Assembly (NCBI GenBank): GCA_004352715.1 | Contig: SCFE01000103.1 | Coordinates: forward strand, 23,168-87,167 | Length of the DNA stretch: 64,000 nucleotides | Source of the DNA: Hofstenia miamia | Lineage: Eukaryota; Xenacoelomorpha; Acoela | Reading direction: 5' to 3' | Shown: piece by piece, positions 52,016 through 61,945 of the stretch | Layout: each line of letters opens with the position of its first letter | Numbering within the stretch: position 1 is the first letter of the stretch | Position numbers and translations under genes: made by a program | The notes under the pieces: generated by a model | The model's database searches: none | Seen by the model: the letters and a program-made list of their open reading frames with translations, nothing else | What the model was told of the DNA's origin: nothing

Positions 52016-52139
52016 TTTTAAAATGCTTTTGTATGATTTGAAAAGCCGCAACTCCATGCTTAAGAGGTGTATACCGGATTTCATTTAATCATAGTGTTAT
52101 ATAGAAGTCAAAGTGATAGCTAATTCATGAGATAAGTAA
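52016..52139. other. Junction between two retroelement fragments
   Basis: Short AT-rich spacer without signal. Confidence 0.5.
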
Positions 52140-52645
52140 TAGCAAGAAATCTAAATTACACTGTATTGATGCTATCAAAAATAACAATGGAAAAATCCTT
52201 ACAGACACCTATGAAATTTCTAACGAATTAATCCAGACTTTTATCAATCCATGAAAATATAATGGTCCAATTGTTACGTTTAAAAGTAAATCAGCTAAAG
52301 TTATTAATCCCGGATTTTCTTTCCGTTTTACAACAAGTTTTGAAACCTTAAAAGCAATTCATAAACTTAAGCCCAACAAATCAAGTGGGCCTTCAAAATT
52401 CCTTCGTGGACACTTAAAATCACTGCAGATATAATTGTCAATCCCTTAAATTTTATTTTTAATGAATGCATAAAAAATAATTATTTTCCGGATTATTTAA
52501 AACTTGCCCATGTCACTCCTATTTTTTAAAAAAATTATCCATCAGTTGCCCAAAATTATCGACCAATTTCTATCAAATCTCCATTAAGCAAAGTATTCGA
52601 AAGATTATTGCACGATCAAATAACTGAATACCTAAATAGATATAT
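52140..52645 (+). pseudogene. CR1/L2-like reverse transcriptase N-terminal fragment
   Basis: Plus-strand blocks: KSKLHCIDAIKNNNGKILTD, LKAIHKLKPNKSSGPSKF, NYFPDYLKLAHVTPIF, then AQNYRPISIKSPLSKVFERL and HDQITEYLNRYI. These are the fingers of a non-LTR RT up to motif 2. Three in-frame stops and a missing base show decay. It stops abruptly at about 52645 where Penelope-like sequence begins in another frame. Confidence 0.7.
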
Positions 52646-52653
52646 TAGAAAAC

Positions 52654-53052
52654 ATGATCAAAGAACTCAAAAAAATATCAATAATTAAAGAAAATGTTAG
52701 ATTTATATATACCAATCATAAGGTAAGAACAAAATTTCAATTAAAATCTACAACTGAAGAAACCAATAAATCAAATATAATTTATCAAATCAAATGCACC
52801 TGTGGTGAAGATTATATTGGTTCTTCTAGTAGACAACTATCAAGATGAATTAAAGAACATGAGACCAGTTCTAATATATCTAATCATCTAAATAAAAGCG
52901 GACTAAATTTTGAAACAAAAATATTACATCAGACGTCAAGATCAAGTAATTTAAATATTATTGAGAGTATTTTTATAAAATCCTTGCAACCAAGTTTAAA
53001 CACAAAAGAAGACTATATTTATAAATTAAATTTGCCACTTTTTAAAATTTAA
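52654..53052 (+). pseudogene. Penelope-like element C-terminus with GIY-YIG endonuclease domain
   Basis: VRFIYTNHKVRTKFQL leads to NIIYQIKCTCGEDYIGSS (GIY-YIG core: IYQI ... YIG), then RQLSR, a TGA stop where Arg would be expected, IKEHETSSNISNHLNKSG, and the conserved end FIKSLQPSLNTKEDYIYKL with its catalytic-type Glu in IIESIFIKS. Ends at TAA 53050-53052. Penelope-like elements use this nuclease for target cleavage. One internal stop and no preceding PLE reverse transcriptase: a 5'-truncated copy. Confidence 0.65.
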
Positions 53053-53109
53053 GAAATTATAATTATTATTGTAAAATCTAGTAAATTTAGAGGGAATAAT
53101 TTGTAAAAA

Positions 53110-53134
53110 CTGACGATGACTTGGTAAGTCGAAA
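53110..53134 (+). ncRNA. Hammerhead-like motif in the Penelope-like tail
   Basis: CTGACGA (53110-53116, exact CUGANGA core), an extra T, stem GACTT (53118-53122), loop GGT, stem AAGTC (53126-53130), then GAAA (53131-53134) and ATAT. Minimal hammerhead ribozymes are known in Penelope-like elements. The extra base between the core and stem II is not canonical, and I did not find a convincing stem I or III, so activity is uncertain. Confidence 0.5.
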
Positions 53135-53152
53135 TATATCTTGCATGTTCTT

Positions 53153-53728
53153 ATTAAAGGTAAATAAGAAATATGTCAATGATAGTAAGGCAATTACCCC
53201 CTTGTGCGATAATTCAATTTTTTTCATGCATTTATAATAGTAGTAAGAACTGCACGAGACCCCGTGGATATTCGACCTTTTGACCTTGGCGGGCATGACT
53301 ATGATGTAATTGTGTACTTTGGCCGTCTGTTTTGGCAAACACATTTGTATGCAGTCTATTGTTTAAAATGTAACATTTTTTATAGACATTAAATAAATAA
53401 TTTTCAAAATAAATATAAATACATGCTTCCACAGACACATACTCTCACTATACAGAGAAAACGAACATTTATAAATAATAAATTTATTTACAAAGAAAAT
53501 ATAAAATGCACTACTAAATGATAAAGTTCATATAGCGAATTTCATCTACAGTTCAATGAACAATGATAATATTCATCAAACCTTTATGTTGGGATGGGAA
53601 TACTGTAGGAAACATACGCAATGTGGAGATGATAAATCACAGTATAAAACACATGACTACTAAAAGTTTAAACAAATTCAATTAAAATGTGTATTAAAAA
53701 ACAAACGATGTTTCTATTTATGATAATA
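53153..53728. other. AT-rich stretch, no gene recognised
   Basis: A minus-strand frame at 53438-53232 has no recognisable domain. Confidence 0.6.
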
Positions 53729-53907
53729 ACAAATAACTTATTTATTTTACCTTTTAAAAAATTGCTTAAACTTAAATTTGATTGATATCAAGAGTTAAAT
53801 AAATACTGCTAGTATCATTGAAATGAATGAACTCACCATTTGATGTATGGAAGCTAATTGGAATTCTATCGATGAATGACTTTGAAGCTAGTTTATAAAT
53901 TATATGA
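53729..53907. repeat. Duplicated 3' end of the Polinton-like gene, first copy
   Basis: Almost the same as 56457-56637, including the untranslated sequence beyond the stop codon. Orientation is the same. Confidence 0.85.
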
Positions 53908-54427
53908 GTTTTTTCATAATTGATGAATGGCTGATCATTTAGACTATATACTGTAAATAAGGGTATTTGATCCAATAACGGGATGCTACCACTCTGATAA
54001 TGTTGACAAGCAACTATATCAGTATTAATTAAAATATTATGCAGTCCATTTAAGATATCAAAACTATATTTAACAGTGTAAGAACCATTGACTATTCGAT
54101 AGTGGCGATCAAAACCCAAAATTTCACCTACCTGATTTAAATCAAATTCATAAGGCGTTTCATTTTTTATGTTTACTCTTCCACTGATGATTTCAAAATC
54201 CAATTTCGGTACTGTAGTAATCATTGGCAAATTTTGTGAAAAAGTACTAACTAGTTTTTCAAAACTTTTTTCGTCATTTGTTTTAGATTTAACAACCGTC
54301 AATTCAATTTTCGTTAAGACTTGGTTAACAAAGCTAAACACATCTATCTTTTTCACATGAACGCGGTTCACATAAATACCACATTTATTTCCATTTGAAT
54401 CGATAAAACTCCACGATTGATCTCGTA
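53772..54427 (-). pseudogene. Maverick/Polinton-like structural-type protein, C-terminal part (split by a mariner)
   Basis: A minus-strand frame of about 215 residues, open from the mariner insertion at 54427 to a stop near 53772, with FDILNGLHNILINTDIVA and FHTSNGEFIHFNDTSSIYL. This order (a strand giving hNiyVytDiv, then a PLL segment, then a final strand after a Gly/Phe turn) resembles an uncharacterised family usually found beside capsid genes in Maverick/Polinton or adintovirus-like elements. The N-terminal part is across the insertion at 55963-55761. Apart from the insertion the frame is open. Family placement is from memory and could be wrong; no other Polinton gene is recognised nearby. 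Confidence 0.4.
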
Positions 54428-54429
54428 TA

Positions 54430-55758
54430 CAGGGTGTTTTTTAAGTAACTTACAATTTTGTTGAGAAATATTTTTTAGCCAATAAAATTTTGTCACGTAT
54501 TTTATGCGTATATTGAATGTATATATATGGAATATTTTTAATGTAAAATATTTTTTAGATTTACTGTTTATTATACAAATGAATGCAATTTCAATTGAAG
54601 ATCGAATTTTAATAATTAAATGTTACTATAAAAGTGGTGAAAGTACGACTTCAGCATTACGAATGTTTAAAATGCAAAGGAATTTAACAAAAGATCCGTT
54701 TAGCAAGCAATCCATCCGTCTAATAGTTGATAAATTCAAAACAAATGGAAGTGTATTGGACAAGCCAAAATCAGGTCGCCCATCTTTGCAAGATGAACGC
54801 GTAGAAGCAGTAAATGATGCCTTGAAACTTGAAGCGTCGGAGATTGGTTGCAGTTCATCAAGAAGAATATCGCAATCAACTGGAATTCCACATACAAGCG
54901 TTTACAAGATTCTTCGCAAAAAATTGTGTTTATATCCTTATAAATTTAGTATGCTGCATGAAATAAAACCAACTGATGTTCCATTACGGTTTAACTTTGC
55001 ACAAAAAATGTTAGAAAATTATGACACGGTAGAAAAAGTCTTGTGGACGGATGAGTGTCATTTTTATATTAATGGCGCGATAAATACCAAAAATTGTGTG
55101 ATTTGGTCTTCTAAAAATCCAAATGCTTACCGTTCAATTCCTCTTCACTCAGACAAGGTGACAGTTTGGATGGGCATATCAAAACATTTTTGCATTCAGC
55201 CTTTCTTCTTCCATGAAACAGTGACAGGGGAACGTTATCTAGCAATGTTAAAGGACCATTTATTGCCAAATTTGAAAAAGAAACGAAAGTTTAGCTCCGT
55301 TATTTTTATGCAGGATGGTGCTCCAGCGCACATTTATAATCCTGTCAAAGAATTTTTGATACGTCATTTCGGAAATGATCGTGTGATTAGTCGTCATTTT
55401 CCAAACTTCTGGCCTCCACGTTCCCCTGATATTAATCCTTGTGATTATTGGCTATGGGGTTACATTCAAGCCCTTGTTTATCAACACAATCCACCAAAAA
55501 ATAAAGAAGAGTTGGTTGCACGAATCACAGAAGCCATTGTAAATATTCCTCGTGAAACAACAGCGGCTGCAATAGATAACATTCAAAAGAGATTCGAGGC
55601 GGTTGTAACAGAGAGTGGAGGACATTTTCAACATTTGTTGTGAATTCTAAAAATATTCCTTTGTTATATTTTATGATTATAATAAATATATGTTATTTGG
55701 GTTTATATTTATTTTATAATTCGCGATTAAAATTGTAAGCTACTTAAAAAACACCCTG
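54430..55758 (+). mobile_element. Mariner/Tc1-superfamily transposon, complete (1329 bp)
   Basis: Terminal inverted repeats begin CAGGGTGTTTTTTAAGTA on both ends and extend for about 30 bp with a single mismatch. A TA dinucleotide flanks each side (54428-54429, 55759-55760), the standard mariner target duplication. Inside is one intact transposase frame. Removing the element and one TA restores the frame of the interrupted minus-strand gene, which proves the boundaries. Structurally complete and apparently young. Confidence 0.95.
54579..55643 (+). CDS. Mariner-type DDD transposase, 354 residues, intact
   Basis: Cuts and pastes the surrounding element by a DDE/D mechanism. The chosen ATG gives MNAISIEDRILIIKCYYKSG, the usual N-terminal helix-turn-helix start; the frame is open upstream to 54504 but that part is unlike the family. 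A GRPS AT-hook-like element (residues 66-69) precedes a second helix-turn-helix (about 95-113, RRISQSTGIPHTSVYKIL). Catalytic Asp candidates are D158 (WTDECHF), D246 (FMQDGAPAH) and D289 (SPDINPCDYWLWG), with 42 residues between the last two, longer than the 34 of classical mariner. Ends QHLL at TGA. Length and motifs are complete, so it may be active. Confidence 0.9.
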   Translation: MNAISIEDRILIIKCYYKSGESTTSALRMFKMQRNLTKDPFSKQSIRLIVDKFKTNGSVLDKPKSGRPSLQDERVEAVNDALKLEASEIGCSSSRRISQSTGIPHTSVYKILRKKLCLYPYKFSMLHEIKPTDVPLRFNFAQKMLENYDTVEKVLWTDECHFYINGAINTKNCVIWSSKNPNAYRSIPLHSDKVTVWMGISKHFCIQPFFFHETVTGERYLAMLKDHLLPNLKKKRKFSSVIFMQDGAPAHIYNPVKEFLIRHFGNDRVISRHFPNFWPPRSPDINPCDYWLWGYIQALVYQHNPPKNKEELVARITEAIVNIPRETTAAAIDNIQKRFEAVVTESGGHFQHLL

Positions 55759-55760
55759 TA

Positions 55761-55963
55761 TTATTGAATCCTATGGGAAATGTGGTATTTACCAAAGCCA
55801 CATGAGAAGCATTATAGATTGGTTTTTCCAAACCCGTAGTAAAACTATGCATTGAGTTATTGCGTCGATAGTTGTCAGAAAGTAGATTAACGATTGGCAT
55901 ATCGCAAAAGTGTATAAAATTATAAATTTCGATTATACAATTTATACAAAACATTTTGTACAT
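55761..55963 (-). pseudogene. Maverick/Polinton-like structural-type protein, N-terminal part
   Basis: The minus-strand frame enters from 55963 and reads to the mariner boundary (SDNYRRNNSMHSFTTGLEKP, then ASHVALVNTTFPIGFNN). A short start, a strand rich in Ser/Asn, and an L..P followed by a VaLv.t.fP segment is how the family's N-terminus looks. Met at about 55900 is a plausible start. Its continuation is at 54427-53772. Confidence 0.4.
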
Positions 55964-56456
55964 GCAAAATAACCAAAGTGACTACGAATACATTAATTTA
56001 TTAAGCCCATCACTACACAAAAAGTCATTAACAAACAGTATATTTTATTTCTATTTTCTTTTGGTAACAATGGTAACTAACAATTATTTTCAAACATTGA
56101 TAAAAAGACCTGTTTCACATACGACACATATGTCAATTGCAAAAATAAAAACTTTGTTAATCGATAAATATTTCCAACATTTTCAAATCATATAAAACCA
56201 GAATTTTTTCACAAATTGGAAAACAATCTCAATTATTACATATTTTTCCCAATTTATACAATTATGTAAATGAAAGATGCTACAAAACTAAAATGTTAAT
56301 AAAGTAAAACGATTTATCAATCACCGTCTCTGGTAAAAACGAAATAAATATTTTTTCAAATACGTTTTTCTCGTTGAATTCAAGAATAAAATATTTGTAA
56401 AAATTATTGATATTATATATATTGTCGGAAATAGGTTATTATTAAACAACATTTAA
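55964..56456. other. AT-rich stretch, no gene recognised
   Basis: A phrase at about 56178-56218 (TTTCAAATCATATAAAAC) recurs at about 56692, suggesting local duplication together with the 53729/56457 repeat. Confidence 0.5.
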
Positions 56457-56637
56457 AAATAACAAATAACTTATTTATTTTACGTTTTAAAAAATTGTTT
56501 AAACTTAAATTTGATTGATATTAAGAGTTAAATAAATACTGCTAGTATCATTGAAATGAATGAACTCACCATTTGATGTATGGAAGCTAATTGGAATTCT
56601 ATCGATGAATGACTTTCAAGCTGGTTTATAAATTATA
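56457..56637. repeat. Duplicated 3' end of the Polinton-like gene, second copy
   Basis: Matches 53729-53907 with few differences; codes for only the last 40 or so residues on the minus strand and then diverges. Confidence 0.85.
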
Positions 56638-56892
56638 ATTGATATCTCCCAAACATGAAATCTCTTTACAATTATAACAATTAAATAACACTTTCAAATC
56701 ATATAAAACTAGAATTTTTCACAAGTTGGATTATTAGTATCGTAAATTGGTTGTTAATGTTTATTGATACACATATATACAAAACGTTTAAAAATATCTA
56801 TTTTATATTATAAGAAATTGCTTACATTTTAAAATTTTATTGGTGTCTTTTATATTAAGAATTAAATAAGTACCCCGTATATGACTTTTCCG
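56638..56892. other. AT-rich spacer
   Basis: Nothing beyond the short duplicated phrase at 56692. Confidence 0.5.
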
Positions 56893-57060
56893 CGTTTGTA
56901 GACTTACATTCTTTTTCCGACGTTTTTTCACGTTTGTGACTTACATTTCTTTTCCGACGTTTTTGCACATTAGTGACTTACATTCCTTTTCTGAGGTTTT
57001 TTCACATTTGTGACTTACATATCTTTTATGACATTTTTTTACTTTTGCGACCTACATTAA
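56893..57060. repeat. Minisatellite, 37-38-bp unit, about 4.5 copies
   Basis: Units begin CGTTTGTAGACTTACATT (56893), CGTTTGTGACTTACATTT (56931), CATTAGTGACTTACATTC (56968) and CATTTGTGACTTACATAT (57004), with a partial unit at about 57042. Each is followed by CTTTTCCGACGTTTTTTCA or a variant. Confidence 0.85.
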
Positions 57061-57612
57061 AAAACTCTTCCTCAAAATGACATGGGGATTGGGAACAGTG
57101 CTATTGCAAAACGTATTGTATTACACTTTAGTAAATAGAAAATGTATAGTTTTGCTTTCACTCTTTTTTTCTACATGTACTAGTTTTATGTTAATATGTT
57201 TGATAAATTATTACATTTCATAAACATTAGTTTTAATATAAAAAATGTAAACTCCTACATCTTCTTTGTAAATAGGTAAAAATCTATAGTATTCTCTAAA
57301 CTGTTAAATGTCGGTGTTTTATCTAGCTATTAATTTAACATACAATTCATATTCAAACTTAGCATGAGGGAAGGATGATTGAAATAAAGTAATCGCTAGT
57401 TTAATAAATTTAATAATACTATTTATTATACAATGAGAATGTAGAAATGATTTGTACGTGTTTCATTAATGGTACATTTCTAGAGATACATCTCATCAAC
57501 TAAGTTAAATAATTGTTATATTAGATAATAGATACATATTATGTATAATAATGTAATTACGGATAAAATAACTATATACATTTATTCACAGGTTAATATA
57601 CAATACTCTAAC
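57061..57612. other. AT-rich stretch, no gene recognised
   Basis: No coding signal before the gap. Confidence 0.6.
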
Positions 57613-57911
57613 NNNNNNNNNNNNNNNNNNNNNNNNNNNNNNNNNNNNNNNNNNNNNNNNNNNNNNNNNNNNNNNNNNNNNNNNNNNNNNNNNNNNNNNN
57701 NNNNNNNNNNNNNNNNNNNNNNNNNNNNNNNNNNNNNNNNNNNNNNNNNNNNNNNNNNNNNNNNNNNNNNNNNNNNNNNNNNNNNNNNNNNNNNNNNNNN
57801 NNNNNNNNNNNNNNNNNNNNNNNNNNNNNNNNNNNNNNNNNNNNNNNNNNNNNNNNNNNNNNNNNNNNNNNNNNNNNNNNNNNNNNNNNNNNNNNNNNNN
57901 NNNNNNNNNNN
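57613..57911. other. Assembly gap (Ns)
   Basis: 299 N at the left edge of a duplicated segment. Confidence 1.
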
Positions 57912-59165
57912 AATTGTTTATGAGATTATAAAAACACAACAGCAATCATTAAATGAATTAAACTACATTTTGTATATTAGGTGTCAAAAAAACTTTGTAA
58001 CATTTTCATAATATAGAAATAAATAGCTTAAATTACTATTATCAGAACAGATAAAATGAAATAAAAACTTCTTCAAGGCAATTTACTCATTGTATTCAAA
58101 TATAAAATTTATATCTCACAATATGCAATTAGGAATACCAGATTTTAACTCAATTTTCCAAATGTTTTAAAATCATATAGAGATTGAGAATTTTTAAAAA
58201 TAAATCTGATTTTGTTAGAGTTTCAAAGGCATAGCCTTGGGAGCATGCCAATATATGTTTGATTTGCAATTATTTTTTTTAATATTTGAGAGTCTAAAAT
58301 ATGTATATTTATTACTAGATTTAGCTTCAGATTTTATTGTACTGCTATAAGTTTAATACATCTGAAGTGTTTCCTCTTGTTATGGTTTCACTAGTACATG
58401 TTTTAACACAATTGACAAATATTTGTTTTGCATAACATTTTGACTTTGCATACACATCAAATTTACATTTCTAAATGTATAGATCTTGAAATTATATTTT
58501 AAAAAATCGCTAATAATCAAAATATATGAAAGAAAATTTTTCTCTATGAAGCTTTCAGAATGATGTGTCATTAGAAGCAATTCCCTTTAATAAAATATAT
58601 TTTCATCAAGTCTAATACAAATTTTTGTTATCAAAGATATTAAATGTGTGCAATTTTTATATTATTTTGTAATCATATGAGACAAAGTTAGTAATATTAA
58701 CTTTTTAAAATACAAAAATAACTTACATTATTGAATGAATTCAACCGTCACCATTTGAATCTTTTTGAAAACTGAATAATGTGTTAAAATGAAGATATCT
58801 TTCCGTCATAAGCATTGAACAAAATGCAAACTTCATGACAGTTTTAGTATAAACTTTAAAAAGGAGAAAGAAAAACGTACATACACTTAAATTCAACATT
58901 TCCTTGTTGTATATTCAGAGTTTTTTATATATCAAAGTGTTAATGGTTTTGTTTTTATGTGTTTTATTCAATATCACACGTAAATACCCATCTTAAGGCA
59001 TTCTACAAATTATATTATGTAGTTGAATGATAAATTTTACTATTTCCTGAAAAGATTACGCAAGATATAGAATACACATTAATAAACATCATTTGACAAG
59101 ATGATTTCTCCTGAAATTTACATCCTCCTCTACATAAAGATAATGCTTCCAACATTTAAGTTTGT
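57912..59165. repeat. Duplicated noncoding segment, copy A
   Basis: Matches 59846-60860 in the same orientation. The stretch from about 58660 to 58880 is nearly identical to 60362-60580. Copy A is about 240 bp longer between the conserved ends. No protein-coding frame is conserved between copies, so this looks like a non-autonomous mobile element or a segmental duplication. Confidence 0.8.
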
Positions 59166-59501
59166 AATAAATGAAAGTTATGTATGAATGTACTGACAAA
59201 CTCTGCAGAGAGTAAAGACGCTCATGTTAAGACTTTTATTAAATGTTTAAGAAAGCTATATGTGTATATGGATAAATATACCTTTTGTATATATATACAT
59301 ACAATATAAGTTCTGTTAAATATAAAACAATTTCTGGGTAATAACAAGAATTTATGAAATTTAATACTAGTGCTATTATTCAGTGTACATAACAAGTTCA
59401 TTAACAAAAAATATATGATTATTTCAATATACTAGTCCTTTCAATGGTCTAAAACTACAAACTTACACTTTAAAATTATTTATAGTTTGGCTATGTAATG
59501 T
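59166..59501. other. AT-rich spacer between duplicated segments
   Basis: No signal recognised. Confidence 0.5.
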
Positions 59502-59600
59502 ATGAATATTCATATCTTTAGCCACCCCTCCTCATTATTCATGAATTAATTGCGGATAATGACTCATCAATTAGCGCATGTCAATCAATTTTATTACATA
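59502..59600. repeat. Dispersed repeat, first instance (ATTCATGAATTAA ... GACTCATCAATTAGC)
   Basis: Shares TAGCCAC(g)CCCTC, ATTCATGAATTAA, GACTCATCAATTAGC and TGTCAATCAATTTTA in the same order with 61426-61498. The order and spacing are kept, so it is one repeat family. Confidence 0.7.
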
Positions 59601-59803
59601 ACCAAATACTTGAACATTTTAATAAGTATAATTTATTATCGAACACCCAATTTGGATTTCGCAAAAATTTTTCAACAACTGATGCACTATTACATGCTAC
59701 TGAAAAATGGAGAGCATCCCTCGATTCTAATAAATTTGTAGCTATAGCTTGTTTAGATCTCTCAAAAGCCTTTGATTCGATTAATCACAACATACTTANT
59801 TAA
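59601..59803 (+). pseudogene. CR1/L2-like reverse transcriptase fragment
   Basis: Plus-strand text reads HNQILEHFNKYNLLSNTQF, GFRKNFSTTDALLHATEKW and ACLDLSKAFDSINHNIL, that is, RT motif 2a through catalytic motif A. It is cut off at an N (59800) just before duplicated segment B. Well preserved but very short. Confidence 0.75.
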
Positions 59804-59845
59804 GTATATGTATAGTACTTAAAACTTAATTTAATTAATATATAC

Positions 59846-60860
59846 TTGTTTATGAGATTATAAAAACACAACAGCAATCGTTAAATGATTTAAACTACAA
59901 TTTGTACATTAAGTATTAAAAAAACTTAGGAACATTTTCTAAATATAGAAATAAATAGCTTAAATTACAATTATCAGAACCTGATAAAATGAAATAAATA
60001 CTTCTTCAAGACGGTTTAGTATTTGTATTCAAATATAAAATATATATCTCGCAATATGCAATTAGGAAAACCGCCTTTTTAACTTAATTTCCCATTAAAC
60101 GTTTTAAAATCATATATAGATTGAGAATTTTTAATAATAAATTTTAAATAATAAGTAAAGAATGCCAATATATAATGGATTTCCAAGTATTTGTCTACTA
60201 TATGAGAGTCTAAAATTTTCATTTTTCTTTTAGTGATTTTTTTTGTTTTTTCGAACAAAATTACTTGCCTTTGGGAATATTTGATTTGCCTTTTGGTGAT
60301 TTTTTTTGTCTTTTCGAGCAAGGATATTAAACGTGTACAAATATTATGAAATTTTTATATTATTTTGTAATCATATGAGACAAAGTTAGTAATATTAACT
60401 TTTTAAAATACAAAAATAACTTACATTATTGAATGAATTCAACCGTCACCATTTGAATCTTTTTGAAAACTGAATAATGTGTTAAAATGAAGATATCTTT
60501 CCGTCATAAGCATTGAACAAAATGCAAACTTCATGACAGTTTTAGTATAAACTTTAAAAAAGGAGAAAGAAAAACGTACATACACTTAATTTCGACATTT
60601 CGTTGTTGTATATTCAGAGTTTTATATTTCAAAGCGTTAATGGTTTTGTTTTTATGTATTTTATTTAATATCGCACGTAAATACCTATTTTAAGGTATTC
60701 TACAAATTACATTATGTAGTTGAACGATAAATTTTACTATTTGCTGAAAAGATTACGCAATATATAGAATACACAATAAACATCGTTTGACAAGATGATT
60801 TATACTGCTAATTTATATCCTCCTGTACATAAAGATAATTCTTCCAACATTTAAGTGTGT
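59846..60860. repeat. Duplicated noncoding segment, copy B
   Basis: Second copy of 57912-59165. Inside it a 62-bp local duplication is seen: GTGATTTTTTTTGT followed by TTTCGA(a/g)CAA at about 60233 and 60295. Confidence 0.8.
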
Positions 60861-61425
60861 TAAAACGGAAATGTAAAAAAGCGTGAAAAGTGTATTATTT
60901 ACATCTACAAAAGTATAGACGCATGGTATTTAAAAGGTAGATCGCTAAGAATTTTGAGAAATTTTGAAACAAAAAAAAATTTGTAGGTTAATATAGTGAA
61001 AAACATTGTCTATAAAATCGCTTAACCATGTTATAAACTCGAGAAAATTATATATGTGATGCTATTATACAAAATTTAATTCATTTCTTGGGGGGGCTAT
61101 TCATTACATACAAACGGGTTATAGTTAATTTTTCAAATACATGCCACACTTCACTGGGAAAATTCTTAGATTTAATTTGTTTTTCGCTAATATCCAATAT
61201 ACGAAATTGGAAAATAATCATGCAGTGTAAATTCAAGTCATTCAATATAATTAATGATAATTTAATGCAGATCATGCCCAGAAATAAAGATATTTTCTGG
61301 AACAAGCCGAATTATGTAGAGCCTCCTAACTTATATAATGAATTCTCCAACATGTACACATGTAAATTCTAAAATTATTCATAGATTGATCATGTGTTGC
61401 GCGAATAACTACATGCTGTAGCCAC
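60861..61425. other. AT-rich stretch, no gene recognised
   Basis: Open frames on both strands overlap at 61081-61372, but neither resembles a known protein. Confidence 0.5.
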
Positions 61426-61498
61426 GCCCCTCTTATAGTATTCATGAATTAACATTGGGTTATGACTCATCAATTAGCACCTGTCAATCAATTTTAAC
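61426..61498. repeat. Dispersed repeat, second instance
   Basis: Same ordered phrases as 59502-59600. After TGTCAATCAATTTTA the two loci diverge completely, so this marks a shared boundary. Confidence 0.7.
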
Positions 61499-61765
61499 AA
61501 ATGTGACGAACGCTTTTTTGTTGAAATTGCTTTTGCAAAGGAATCTCTCACAAAAAATTTAGATACTCTGCACAAAGTTTGCTTGATTCTTACAAAAGCT
61601 TTAGGTAATAATGATTTTTGACATTGGTTAAAGGGCAGACAAAATATGGAGACAGTCAAAACAAAATGTTTAAAATAGTTCTTGGCTTCACAATACAATT
61701 GCAGTGACTACAAAAAATGATATACAACAAATTTCTGACAAATACATGACATAATAAAAACATTA

Positions 61766-61945
61766 TCAAAAGCGGGTGGCTTCGCCCTTTGATTCCATGA
61801 CTTCTTGGATGCAATCAGGTATATAATTGAACAAGTTCTTTATAAATTGCAAGGAAATTTCATTGAACTCTTCTATGCAAGCTGATCTAAGCTCTTCCAC
61901 GTCCTTACATTGACGTTGGTGAACTCCAAGTTTAAGTACTACTTG
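61766..61945 (-). pseudogene. Tc1-like transposase C-terminal remnant
   Basis: The minus strand reads HQRQCKDVEELRSACIEEF, NEISLQFIKNLFNYIPDCIQ and EVMESKGEATRF at TGA (61768-61766). That is the usual end of Tc1 transposases (EL...eEW..I....i.nLi.SMp.R..aVi...Gg.TkY). About 55 residues remain. Confidence 0.6.

Noticed and set aside
54504-54578. Upstream 25-residue extension of the mariner transposase
   Set aside because: Hydrophobic and AT-rich, unlike the family N-terminus; the ATG at 54579 begins the conserved helix.
61088-61372. Overlapping open frames on both strands at 61081-61372
   Set aside because: Neither shows a family signature; one is likely chance and I could not decide between strands.
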